A stretch of 64,000 nt of DNA, taken from Rotaria sordida. Its lineage: Eukaryota; Rotifera; Eurotatoria; Philodinida; Philodinidae. The notes under the pieces are model-generated. The model was not told where the DNA came from. It saw nothing but the letters and a program-made list of their open reading frames with translations, and made no database searches. The position numbers and the translations under genes were made by a program. This document shows, piece after piece, positions 50,421-62,324 of the stretch. The stretch spans positions 1 to 64,000 of the forward strand of contig CAJNOL010001357.1 of the NCBI GenBank assembly GCA_905250125.1, in the 5' to 3' direction. The stretch's first letter is position 1. Every line of letters begins with the position of its first letter.

Positions 50421-52459
50421 TGCATCATTTCTTAATCATTCGAAAATGCCTTAGTTTATTGCGTATTAATGATTTCTTTTTTTCTTCTTTTACTTGATTA
50501 ATATTGAGCTTAAATATATATATATATATATATACAAAAAAAACGAAAATTTCTAGATCAGTATTTTTCAATACATTTCTTTTTTTTTGTGTTTGTCACA
50601 TATTCTATTGTACACTTGTCATTTGTTGCTGTTTTTCTTTTTTTTTTATACTGATATATCTTAATAAGCATATCCTCGCTTTTCGTTTGCTTTTGTCTAC
50701 AAATTTATATTACAAGAATTTCTTTCTTAATCGAATGCAATTATCCTGTGAAAATAAAAATAAAATCTGTTTTTTTTTGATGTTTGTTATTAGACTTTGT
50801 AATTGATTATGCTTGGTTTGTTTTCTCGAAAAAAAAATATAATCTATGATTTCATATTTAAACTGATTAAAGAAAAAAACAAAATACTTTTGGTTTTTTT
50901 AAATTTCATCATAATTATCTTACAAGATTTGAAATGAATTCTATTGTTTTTATTTTGATATGTAAGTGTTATTTATAATTTTTGATGAATATGTAAAAAT
51001 AGAAATCGTTATACAAGATATATTTGTATAAACTATATTTATCTACACAATCTTTAATTATTTCCTGAATAAGTCATATTTTATGACTATAACTGACACA
51101 ACTAACAAAATAAATATAAATAATTCTATGGAAATTTTATGTGTGTAGATTAGCAATGTTCTTAATAATAAGGAGATTTTTGAGATGGAATATGTTTTTC
51201 TATAGTGAATACATCAATCAAGGAAGTTATTTACCATAATCATCTTATTATTATTTTTTCTAGCCACATAACTGAAATAATAAAAAAACGATTATAATGA
51301 TTGTATAAATTAAAAATATCTATGAATTTATTATTTTATATTTTCACAGAATTTACTATCACTATCAGATAAAAAATGTTTCATAAAACAGTAATGAATT
51401 CCTCATCAAAAATATATATGTTTAAATGTGTGCTAAGTTTGCGTAGATAACAGTGGCAGCAGAATTTATCAAAAGACTTGATAAAAATTCATGTAAATAA
51501 TCAGTGTATTTATTTTGCATGAGGGCTAAAAAGATAAAACTTCCAAAAATATTCTAGTCATTACATTAAAAACTATATATTTATTCCTCTAAGGTACTAA
51601 GTTACCCATTCGAGAAAAATAAAATTTGCGTAAAAACATAGTAAATGATTCAATTGAATTGAATTAATTAAGATAAGTTTCCGTATTTTGACATTGTTTA
51701 TTCTCGTGAAAACTGTAGTTTTTTTTTTGCTAAAATAATCATTAATTATGTATTTGATGAATGAACAGCTTCAAGGAAGCAGAAAAAGATTCTAGAGAAA
51801 CATTATTACATTGACGAATGAATCTTATTTGTTTTCTTTTTCGAGAATTAATACTGATATTTGGCATTATGTTTCGATTTGAATTTGAGCACCTTTTAAT
51901 AATTAAAACTAAAAAAGAGAATATAATTATAATCATTGAAGACAGCTGGATTTTTTAATTAAGGATTTATTTTGATATATGAGAATTGTTTTGACATATG
52001 ACAACAATCTTAAAAAAGAATTTCTTGAAAATGCGTTTATAGTCTGGAGTATTCTTTAAATTTGCAATCGTCCACTTTAATTCAATGGCAAGTAGGTCAA
52101 CAAATAATTGAAAAGTTCAAAAGAACGCTACCATTGGGTTATATGGTAACCGACTACAATGTCTAATCTATAGATTATATTACGAAAATTTTTTTTATTA
52201 TTAATTTTGTTATACTAAAATTCGCTTGATCAAGTCCTTTTTTTTCTTTGTACAACAATCTTTAAAAATAAATAATTATAAGAATTTTCCAAATATGATA
52301 TTCTTTGATTGATGATATATCAATTTTTCATATCAATCATACATGACCCATGAAGTTCATTCATGCGTGACTTTTTTTTCTAATGCATATTTCGTGCTTT
52401 TGATTGGACACTTATTTTATTTTGTTGATTCTACTTCGTATATATATATATAGTATATA
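50421..52459. other. Intergenic after MICAL
   Basis: MICAL's 3' flank holds AATAAA near 50755. The remaining 2 kb is AT-rich with only short chance frames; no gene, RNA or array was seen before the MITE at 52460. Confidence 0.5.
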
Positions 52460-52600
52460 CAGGAGCGTAACTACAGGGGGGGGCGCACTTGGTCACGTAA
52501 TATTCGAACAAAGGTGTCATTTACGGCGTTTATGTAGATGTAATTCAAATATTACGTAGTCCAATGCGTGATTTTTATCCCCCTTCTAGTTACGCCCCTG
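52460..52600. mobile_element. 141-bp palindromic hAT-like MITE
   Basis: A perfect 8-bp duplication AGTATATA flanks the element (52452-52459 and 52601-52608). The ends CAGGAGCGTAACTACAGGGG and, reverse-complemented, CAGGGGCGTAACTAGAAGGG are inverted repeats. The interior continues to pair (CACTTGGTCACGTAATATTC against CACGCATTGGACTACGTAAT), so the whole element folds into one hairpin. CAGGGGCG-type ends and an 8-bp duplication are typical of hAT non-autonomous elements. Confidence 0.92.
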
Positions 52601-52984
52601 AGTATATAGATATAAATGTTTCACTCATCAACAGCTGTTTTAAATTTTTGTACTTTATTTAGATTTTCTTACTTCTTGTGAATGATTAAATTATTCAAAC
52701 GAAAGTCTCAGATGAAATTTGAATCTTTTAGAACAAAAAAGAATATTTTTTGTTTCTTTTAAATAATTATTTTATGATAAACTTTCATCTTGTCATTCGT
52801 TGTTTATCTTTTCATCGATTTCATTCGAATAGAAAAAAAAATCGAGTTTATGCACAAAGATATATTTTACTAAGATTATTAGTGTCAAAAATGATTTGAG
52901 AATAATACATATCATTCTATTCATTTTAGTATTTGTCTTCGAATTTTGTTTGTTTTTTGTTCATCTGTGATTATATACATTTCC

Positions 52985-53540
52985 ATGGTTGTAAGTTTCT
53001 ATGTTCAATTTTCTACTGTTGCATCAGTTTTATTATCTATAACATATAGCAACAAGATTTGAAAATAATTACCAATAAGGCCAATATCAATGAAGTTTAT
53101 CATAAACGATCTATTTCTGGTGAATATCATCGGTTATACAATAGTATTTATTACCTATTAGTAAATCTTATCAAAACCATTGTTGGTTTTGATATTCCTT
53201 TGATAACTATTTTATTCATATTATCACTTGGAAATATATTAAGGAAAGATTCATACATGAGTAAAATTTGTCAAATTCCATTACATTGTATAATTTATTT
53301 TCTATTGGGTTTTGTTTTATCATATATGTGCTTGAAAAATGTACGAAAATCTCATAAATTATATCGTCAATTGTTTATTCAATATTTGTTCTTACATTTA
53401 GTGTTTTCTTTTTTCAAATAACTTATAATGAACATAATTTACATTTATTAATTCGTATTTGTCTTTCAGCTGGTATTAGTATGCTTTTAGTTTGTGCTTA
53501 TTCATTACATATTTATTATGAAAATGGAACTTGTTATTGA
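52985..53540 (+). CDS. Small four-helix membrane protein with a 1-nt frameshift
   Basis: A short first exon ATG GTT (52985-52990) followed by a 59-bp GT...AG intron and an exon from 53050 (QQDLKIITNK) is a plausible start but unproven. The frame runs to TAA at 53419-53421. From 53415 an adjacent frame, one base off, continues in the same style (QITYNEHNLHLLIRICLS) to TGA at 53538-53540. The switch is at the T6 run 53409-53414; one extra T would fuse the frames into ~160 residues. Four hydrophobic segments are visible: IPLITILFILSLGNIL, IPLHCIIYFLLGFVLSYMCL, LFIQYLFLHLVFSFF and SAGISMLLVCAYSL. No family is recognised. It is either a real gene with a sequencing error or a recent pseudogene. Confidence 0.5.
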
Positions 53541-54160
53541 TTAATCTATATGATATTCTCTAACATTGAAATGTAGTTTTTAGTATTTATATTTTAATGA
53601 TATCCACTAAATATTTATAAAAAAAAAACAATAAGAATAAAAATATTTTTCATAAAAATAAAAAAATTCACATTATAAATATTGAGTTTAAACATATAGA
53701 GACAAATAACTTCTGAGATATCACATGCATATTTTTTTTCTTTTTGATGGAATATTAAAAAATACATATCAACTTGTTCGTTATAGGTGTTTAAACGATG
53801 TATTAACTCTATACATTATGTTTTTTATTGGATTCGATTACAATATTGTTGATCATGCAACATCACGACATGATTAAATCAATTTTCTTCATTTAGCAAA
53901 CACTGAATAAATTTTTCAACCGTATCTCTTTATATAACTACAATACTAATCACATGTAAATATCGATATCAATTGAAAGTAAATATCATATCTATGATTT
54001 AATATTCTTGATTATTTATTATTTTATAAGATAGAATATATAGCTAACAACAAAAAAAAACAAACAAACATTTACGATGGAAACTAATAGTAAATATTGG
54101 CAAGTATGAATAGTACCGAAATGAAATTAAAGATTGAAAGAAGTCTAATAATCTTTTGCT
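53541..54160. other. Intergenic, no feature seen
   Basis: 620 bp of AT-rich sequence between the membrane protein and the 3' end of the RdRP-family relic. No repeats with defined ends were found. Confidence 0.5.
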
Positions 54161-57100
54161 TTAAAAATAGTAGTGTTGGTTTTTATTATCATCTTCTTCA
54201 ATATAAATTGCAATATCTTTATTGATTTTATCATATTTAATATACATAGTTTTATATGCAGATCCATCGATTTGCAAATTTTGAGCTTTATTAAATAAAT
54301 ATTCATTAATTGAATTGCTTTCGTAATTTAATTTATCATTTTTCATCATCCATGCTGGATATGTATTACACCATTTTGTTCTTAATTTGTTGATCTCTTT
54401 CATATCGATTTGTTCACCAGTTTTGATCGAATCAATAGCTCGAGGAAAAATTTCTGCAAGAAATTTACACTCAACCGATATTATACCATCCGGATGTTAG
54501 TCAGCTATAACTGAATGTGTATTACTGATAATACCAAATGTTTGATCATCTAGTATATCAAGAATATGAGTTACAATTAATTCGGATGTAACTTTTAGTA
54601 TTGTTTGTTTTTTCGAAGTTGGCTTATAAGTTAATGGTGGTATTCTTTTATTAACTTTAAATTCATTTCCCTAATAAATCTAATATCGATCACCATCAAG
54701 ATCAGATCCGGCAATTTCATTTGAATATGGTCGAGATCCAAGAATAGAAAATACAATACAATCATGAATACATGATCGAAATGTAGGAATATCAACAGCT
54801 TCTAGACGATGAATGTCATCTGGATAAAGACATGGATTCTTTGTTACTAAAACTTCACCTATAGAAAAATAAAACAACAACATTAAAATCAAGACATTCG
54901 GAGTTATTTAGTTCGAGTTATGTCCTCACTTGCACATAATTGACACTAAATATATCAGAACTAAGTAGGCATTAGAATTGAAAGAAAGTATGTTTCGAAA
55001 GTCTTATCGTATGTGTTCGTTTTCGAATTGTTCTTACCTTTCATAACTTTAAAAGACTTTCTGTCCATTGTTTGATATGGAATAAAACATTGACCTTCTT
55101 GTAATGATTTTGTTTCATCTGCAATATCAAATAAACAACGAGCTTCACCGATAGGCAATGAAATTTTGTTACGACATAACAAATCTTTTCTTGATCAATA
55201 TATCGAAAAAAAAAGTCATATCAATAGCAAAATCTAATATTCTTATGCATTTAAATAACCACATCGTCTACTTTCATCTTTTATACGATCTATATATTTT
55301 GAATCAAATATATTGAAATATATTTATTCAGATGGATGCCGTTTGCCTTGTACACAACATCGATTTTGTAATGATTCAATAACAGCTTTATTGTCTTTTT
55401 TAAGATCATATAATAGATGTAGAATTTGATTATTTAAACTTAAACAAACTATACTTAACTGTATATATGAAATAACAGAAGATTCATCATTGACTTACTT
55501 AATTGAGAATGATCAACAATTTCAAGTGTCCAATCATTACTGTCAAATTTCATCATACTTTTTCGAACTTTTATATAATTATCATTTATTATCGATTGAG
55601 GATCAATAGATAACATTCCTTTACATCCAGCAACACATACTTGATAGACAAATGGTATGTCCATCGATATAAGAAGATCATGTAATTTAAAGTAACTATA
55701 TTTCATTATAGAATATACAGACATCTTTATTAATACGAATTCCAATTGATATAGTTACCTTTTTTTAAGTAAGATCTAATGATACTAGACCTTTACCATC
55801 GGTAAAACAGTATTCATTACGTTCAAGATCGACAATAAGATATGCTTTGAATTACATATGATCGGTAGAAGATTTAATCCATCTTTGGAAGAGAATAGTT
55901 AATAAAGACCGCAAGGAAATGTTTAAATACTACCAATAATTTTCACGAACAAATGTTAATTTAATCTTTGTAAATAAATAATTTTACAGTTATATGACAA
56001 GTTTATTTCGTGCTTACATCTATTGGCTTTGATGTTGTTAGAGAAAGATCGACCCGTCCAATATATGTTGCAATACTTTGGATTTTCTCTAAATCACCTA
56101 ATACTATTCGTACTTCATTAACTGCAAATGCAGCATTAGTTGAGTTGACTTTAGTAGATGCCAAAAACCAAAATTCTTGTTTCTTCATTTGACTTCCTGA
56201 TGAGGCAAAATAATAATATATTAATTCTTTGCATCCAAATGAATCCAAACATAAACCATTTAGGAAAATTTTCTTATACTGATTCTTAATTTCATCACTT
56301 CTGTTAATATTAATCATTTTATTAAAACTATCTTCAGCTTTAATATAACCAAGCATCCATTCATATCCTTCTTTTTGATCATATTATCACATTACTCGAT
56401 GACCAGTTGTTAAATGTATTGGTTGAAATAAAATCCGTAGTGGAGTAACAATACCATGTGGAATTCGATATTTTTTTTCAGGTAATATACAATTAAAGAC
56501 ATTTCGAATAAAATAACAATGATCTTTTTGTAAATTATTCCATAAAACATAACATAATTCATAAAATTTATTCGATGATTTCTGATGATATGAAATGAAT
56601 TTTGTTTGTATATTATTATCGATAAAATATTTATCTTTAACCAAGTAATTCCAGCATTTTCATGCCATAAGAGCCTAATATAGATGAAAAATTTTTATCA
56701 TTCAAAGATAAACACAAATTTTTGTCATCAGGTGATAAAGAGAATTGAAAATTAACAAAATTTCCTACGAATTGTTTTTGATATGATTGAAAGTCAGAAG
56801 TTGTTGAAGAAAATTTTTCGCATTTGTACAACAACCAAATTGTAACCATAAATCTGAATATTGACCAATGACATCAAGATCTATGTTATGTTTCAATAAA
56901 TTGCAAATTCTAAATACATCAGTATTAAAATAAGTTAATTTTCAAGGCATAAAAGTATATTAGTAAATTGTAGAGCAGCGATCTGCGAGACAATCTCTTG
57001 TCTCTTCCGTGTTTTGTTTTTTGAACGCATTTCGCCTGAAATAATTCGTATCTTCTGGAAATCCTAAAACTATGGCATGCCAAAGGGCGCAAGACATCGC

Positions 57101-57756
57101 GAAATTGTTTTGCGAATCTTGGTTATAGAGTTAGTATTGATTTACTTTACTTAATGAAATCTCTATTATCAAGTCGTTGTTCAATCTGTGGTAATCCTTT
57201 GAACATAAACATAATTTGAATTAGTTCATTGCTGTTTTCATGCCCATATTTAACAAGAATATTGGTATGAAGTACGTTTAAATCAAACAGCATTCGATAT
57301 TGAGGAAATTGTCTTTCTAAAATAATACTTCGATGTATCTTTATTTATATTGATTCGAGCTAGATGTCGATTATTAAGAATATGATCAATACATTTATCA
57401 TAGGAAATCATTGAATCGAAATTAAAAAGTATTGTCCATGATTTTTGTGTTTGATTTTTTTGAATAAATAAATTTATTATTTTCTAATAATTGTTCAGTT
57501 AATTTTGTTTGATATGTAAACCAAAATTGATCGATGTTCACTTGTTATAAAATTCGATCGATTTGATCTAATAAAATCAACTTCTTCTCAAGTACATTTT
57601 AATTCACATTTGTCATTGATTGTTCCTTGTTTTTCTATTATCAAATCAAAAGTAGTTGTATTGAAGATTTTATTGAAGATTTTGAGCAAGACTTTTTGAT
57701 TCATTTGGATGAATTTTTAAGCTCTTAAAACGACATAGTACTTTTTCAGTTGACAT
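54161..57756 (-). pseudogene. Degenerate cellular RNA-dependent RNA polymerase (RNAi-type)
   Basis: Minus-strand segments appear in family order. These are a possible start MSTEKVLCRFKSLKIHP at 57756; TGHRVM then KEGYEWMLGYIKAED near 56400-56300; GSQMKKQEFWFLAS near 56180; CVAGCKGMLSIDPQS with IKVRKSMMKF near 55650-55560; and LPIGEARCLFDIADETKSL with GQCFIPYQ near 55150-55080. GEVLVTKNPCLYPDDIHRLE follows near 54860, then the catalytic loop AGSDLDGDRY near 54700, and the tail HPDGIISVECKFLAEIFPRA with KTGEQIDM near 54490-54410. The Asp triad DLDGD is intact. In-frame stops abound: TGA-TAA after TGHRVM (~56390), TAG twice just past DGDRY (54670-54680, where Trp is expected) and TAA before HPDGI (~54500); several introns still have good splice sites. 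Cellular RdRPs amplify small RNAs in nematodes, plants, fungi and some other animals. This copy looks dead. Confidence 0.85.
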
Positions 57757-58154
57757 TATTAATGATCTTAAAGTAAATTTTTATAGATTTATTATATAAA
57801 TTTATCTTTTACTTTATTTAATCATTTTTCCCACTCAATTGAGAAATAGTATAGAGAAGAGAGTGAATCGGTTCTTTTTTTTTTTGTTTTTCTTTATGTT
57901 TTTAATAAAAAGGTGAAATAAGGAAGAAAAAAAATGTTGATAGACGTCATAGATTCTAATTAACTTCTCATAAAATGCTACATCGACAAATCTGATTACC
58001 AATGAAACAATAACATGTGCGATGACATCAAAAAATATATATATATATAATTGTTATTATTTATTTTTATTATAAAGGTTTATAAAATTAAAAAAAACAT
58101 GTTCATATAATGTCATAAGATCCAATAAATAAAGTTCAGACAATAATCTTCTAA
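57757..58154. other. Short intergenic gap
   Basis: 400 bp of AT-rich DNA, including a TA run near 58030, between the RdRP-family relic's 5' end and the 3' end of the LRR gene, both on the minus strand. No other feature seen. Confidence 0.5.
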
Positions 58155-60917
58155 TCAACGTTTGAAACGCCATGATGATAATAAACTTGTTGTTGATGGT
58201 TTATTATCAAAAGTTTGTATAAATTTCCTTAATGAAGAAAATAAAAAAATCATATTTAACCCTTTCGTGACGGTAGACATATATATGCGTCCAGATCGTT
58301 ATCTTCAAAAATAGATAGGAATCAATGAGTTCAACAGTGAAAGGTCAGTTGATATGCATAAGATCATAAGCAATGTGACAAGCCTTTGCTGTTGAACTGT
58401 TTCATTTAAAAAATATTTATATTCAGACATAGAGATATCAACTGATTCTATCAACTTTCATGTCTTATAATTTTTGAAAAAAAAATAAGCCCGTCCCGAA
58501 AGGGTTAATTGTTGTTATTCATTTTTACATTTTATCAAGAATTCAGTTATCTTTGATATTTAATTACAAAAAAAATAATCTGAAAATTTTAGATCTTCTA
58601 TTGTCCTATTCGTGAGATATATATTTGATAAATCTCTATACTTTTGATATTTTTAATTTCTTTATATGTTGATAAGCACATACTTGCAATCAAATTGAGA
58701 TATTTCTTTTAAAATTTTATCAATATCTGCATCAGAAAATTGAACATTGAGTTTCTATTAGAATAAAATTAATTAATATTATTCAAGAAATATATGATAA
58801 ATTATCAATAATTTTACTTCTTGAATTGCTTGTTTCAATTGAGCATGATCTGTTATTCGATTATCGGATATGTTATCATTACCAGTAGCAATAGAATAAA
58901 AAAAATTTGATAAATTAATTTCAGGACGACGTTGAAATAGTGTACGTAATCGTTCGATCGGTGATGGTGGAGAATGATGATGATCTTTTAATAATGGTGA
59001 TGGTATTCTCACACCAATTAAAATATGTAGTTCAGGACGTTGACTTTTTACTTGTAAGTAAAGCTCTTGACAATCACTATTTAATCGAATTTCCTATAAA
59101 TACAAATCATAATACAAAATTTTTATTGAAATATTCTATACTGTTAAATCAATAAGTTCAAGTTTATTGGATATTGCATCTTTTCCTATAAGTGGTTTAA
59201 GAATAGCATAGCATCCAGCTGATTCAAGTGGATTTCCTGTTAACTAATTAATACACAAACAAATATTTATGTTTATTTTGATGATATAATATTATTCATT
59301 CTTACACGTATTATTTGTAAATTTTCATTTTTAGCAAGACCACGACCAATATATGTGACTGGTTCAGTTGTTAAACGATTATAACTAATCAATATATAAA
59401 TAAATTCGAATATGTTTTTATAAAAGTTAATAATTGTATAACCTTATGTCAAGTTCAACAAGTGTAGTATTCTCTTTGAAAGCATTGAACCAAGCACGAC
59501 CACATTCAGCGCCTGATAAACCATTATGAGCCAAATTTAATATTTTAAGAAAAATATTTTCCTATAGAATTAAATTAATATACTATTTGTTAATGAATTA
59601 TATAGATAGATAGATAGAACAATTTTTGAAGATTTTAATAGTAATTTTTTTTTCTTAATGAAAATGGTTTTTTTTTTTTGGAAATAATTTTATTTCATAA
59701 TGAAAAATGCTTACTTGAATTCCTTTAATTAATGCAACAGCACCTTTACCATTTATTGAATTCCAACTGAGATCAAGAGATTCCATTGTTGTATTTTCAG
59801 CAATAGCTTGACCTTCATTATAACAATACTTTATATTAATATTTATAAATTGATTATATCGATTTACCTAAGAAAATACCACTTGCTGATCCGAGTTTAT
59901 TTTTTGCTAAAGTTAATGTATATAATTGTCCAGTACTCTAAACGAAATCAAACAAAATAAAAATCATTAATGTCTTTTTTTCCCTCCTTATATTCATATC
60001 TTACTGAAATAAGTTCAGCTAATAGACGAGCACATTCATCATCTAATAAATTTCCTACATAGATAAAAATATTTATTTAAAATAAATCATTTTTAAAATT
60101 AAAAAAAAACAACAACAAATTTTTTTAACCTTCAAGTTTTAAATGATTAATTGTTACATTATCTTTAAACATATCACATAATTGTCGAGTACCATCAATA
60201 CTAATAAAATTTTGTGAAAGATTAACATCAACAATTGCAATATTATCACGAAGAATTTGTGATAAATAAATAACACCTTTATCACCAAGGCCATTACTTG
60301 TTAAATCAAGTTTAGTTATATATGTATTTATCTGATATAAAACAACAAAACATACATAATATATATATATATGCATGATTATTTTTATTTTTATTTTTAT
60401 TCATTAAAATTTTATATTTACATACTGTTAAACTTGGTAGAAATGCTCGCATACCTCTTGAGCCTAAACCATAATAACGCATTAATAATTCTTTTTGATC
60501 ATAATGTTTTAAATACTGTCCAACAGGTACAATTTGTTCATATTTACAAATATATTTATACATTCCAATACATGAACGATCACGATGTTGATTAATATCA
60601 TCTTCTAAATCTGTATCATAATCTTCATCACTAGCAAATGAAAAATTAGTTGAAGTCGAACTTGATTGAAAATCACTAGTATGTGTATTTGTTGTTTCTA
60701 TTCCACTTGTTTTTGGACGACGTTCATTTGTTTTTACATCATTATTTTTACGTCGTTCTAATCGCTTTAAAAAAAAAATATATTGATATTGAATAATTTT
60801 TAAATGTATTTACGAATATATATTTTTTTAATAAGTACGTACTCGATTTGGGTCGACTGTAAGCGGTCGAATAAGATGAATTGGATTTTTGAATATTTCA
60901 GTATTACGCCTATGCAT
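58155..60917 (-). CDS. Leucine-rich-repeat protein, LRRC74-like
   Basis: Twelve exons on the minus strand: 60917-60843, 60764-60426, 60331-60130, 60054-60005, 59937-59868, 59812-59715, 59561-59443, 59384-59306, 59243-59142, 59093-58818, 58754-58684, 58227-58155. Phases agree; 517 residues. The N-terminal ~90 residues are polar and acidic. A block CKYEQIVPVGQYLKHY followed by LLMRYYGLGSRGMRAFLPSL resembles the start of LRRC74-type proteins. Next come about seven ribonuclease-inhibitor-type repeats of ~28 residues (ITKLDLTSNGLGDKGVIYLS, NHLKLEGNLLDDECARLLAE, LYTLTLAKNKLGSASG, MESLDLSWNSINGKGAVAL, LKILNLAHNGLSGAECG, LVELDISYNRLTTEP, LTGNPLESAG). The C-terminal ~120 residues have an LRR-independent tail (DADIDKILKEISQFD, weakly EF-hand-like). 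Such proteins are cytosolic interaction scaffolds with no enzyme activity; the role is unknown. The last intron carries a piggyBac-like MITE. Confidence 0.88.
58260..58504. mobile_element. 245-bp piggyBac-like MITE
   Basis: TTAA flanks both sides (58256-58259 and 58505-58508). The ends CCCTTTCGTGACGG and, reverse-complemented, CCCTTTCGGGACGG match at 13 of 14 positions. TTAA targets and CCC-type ends are the piggyBac signature. The interior is non-coding, with a subterminal inverted pair (CAGTTGATATG against the reverse of ATATCAACTG). It lies in the last intron of the LRR gene. Confidence 0.9.
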
Positions 60918-62324
60918 TGTATTTTTATGATGAAATGAAAGTAAAACAAAGAAAAAAAGAATAATATATATATATATATATACAACATGCACAATGACAT
61001 TTGTATGGATTTATGAATAATTTATATGTATATATGATTCTGTTTCAGAATTTGAAATCAAAGATGAAGAAACGAATTTTTTTTTTGCTTGATTAATTCA
61101 GCTTTTTCTTTTCAAATAGATAGAATAATAATCATGTATTATTTTGTTTTCATAGTTCTTTTTAATGTTTATCGTCGTCAAATTACATATTTTGTGATGA
61201 AATCATCAATAACATACATCTCATTATAGATAAAATCAACTTATTTAAAAGAAAATCCTTTTTTTTATCAAATCTATTAGTATTGATTTTTAATTGTGGG
61301 AAAAAAGTAAAAAGAAAACATCAGGGATGTAATGAAGAAAAAAAAGTAGGAGGGGTCTGCAAGGAAATTTTTTGAGACTTGAAAAAGTGCATATACAATT
61401 TTTTGAAAGTAGAGGGTGTCTATCCTTGTTATTTTTACACACAAAAAATCTCCAAGACAGTCCAATGTTTTGTTGCTGCAAAATAAGTTTCAACAATTTT
61501 TTTCTCAAAAATTTTTACATCGTATATTATTACATTCTTTGTATATATACTACGTAGTAACATCATTTTCTACAAGGTAAAAGTATTGTACTAATTTCCT
61601 TGTAGTAAATTATAGCTGCATTTGTTTCTTCATTTTGTAATATTAACTTTGTAAGAGTCATGTAATATGACCATGACGACATTGATTGCACGTTAAATGC
61701 AAAACATAAAGAAACGTTACATTTGCTCGCTTTGTAGATATCTATTCTTTTTCATAGATTAGATATTTGAAATATTGATAATGAATGAACAGTAGAATAA
61801 AATAGGATATATCAAGGAGAAATAGTGACTTGTTTTATCTATTGATATCTTGGTTTGATATATGCCAATAAAATGAAAAAGAGACACTTTTAATATAGGT
61901 TTTAATAATATTACCTTCTAAAAAATTTATCATATACGAAATATAGTTACTTTATTTTTTTATTATTATTATACTTGGTAAATTTTTTTTTCTTGAATTT
62001 CTTTGTCATAAAATCAAATACAAGCAAACCATCTATTTAATGATAACTGATAAGTATGTCATGTTTTTTTTTTGATAGAGAGAAAGAGATATATAAAGCG
62101 TGATACATATCTATAGTGTTACGGTTGAGAAAATGACCTTCATCTACCACTGATTTTTCGTATTCAGTATAAGAAGGCTGTTCTATGCCAAGGCAAAAGA
62201 ATCATTTACTTATATACTTAGTACATCAAATGAAAAAAACAACTATGATGGACATTTGCTTCTTGAACAATAATTTAATATACATTTAATTACTTATTGT
62301 TTATATTATGTATAAAAAAATCCA
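60918..62324. promoter_or_regulatory. Divergent upstream region between the LRR and armadillo-like genes
   Basis: 1.4 kb separates two divergent start codons, so both promoters should be here. There is a TA microsatellite near 60963-60982 and short chance frames near 61270-61510. No core promoter element, RNA gene or transposon end was recognised. Confidence 0.4.

Noticed and set aside
56010..56192. Plus-strand 60-codon ORF
   Set aside because: Antisense of the RdRP-family segment, whose minus-strand frame matches family landmarks.
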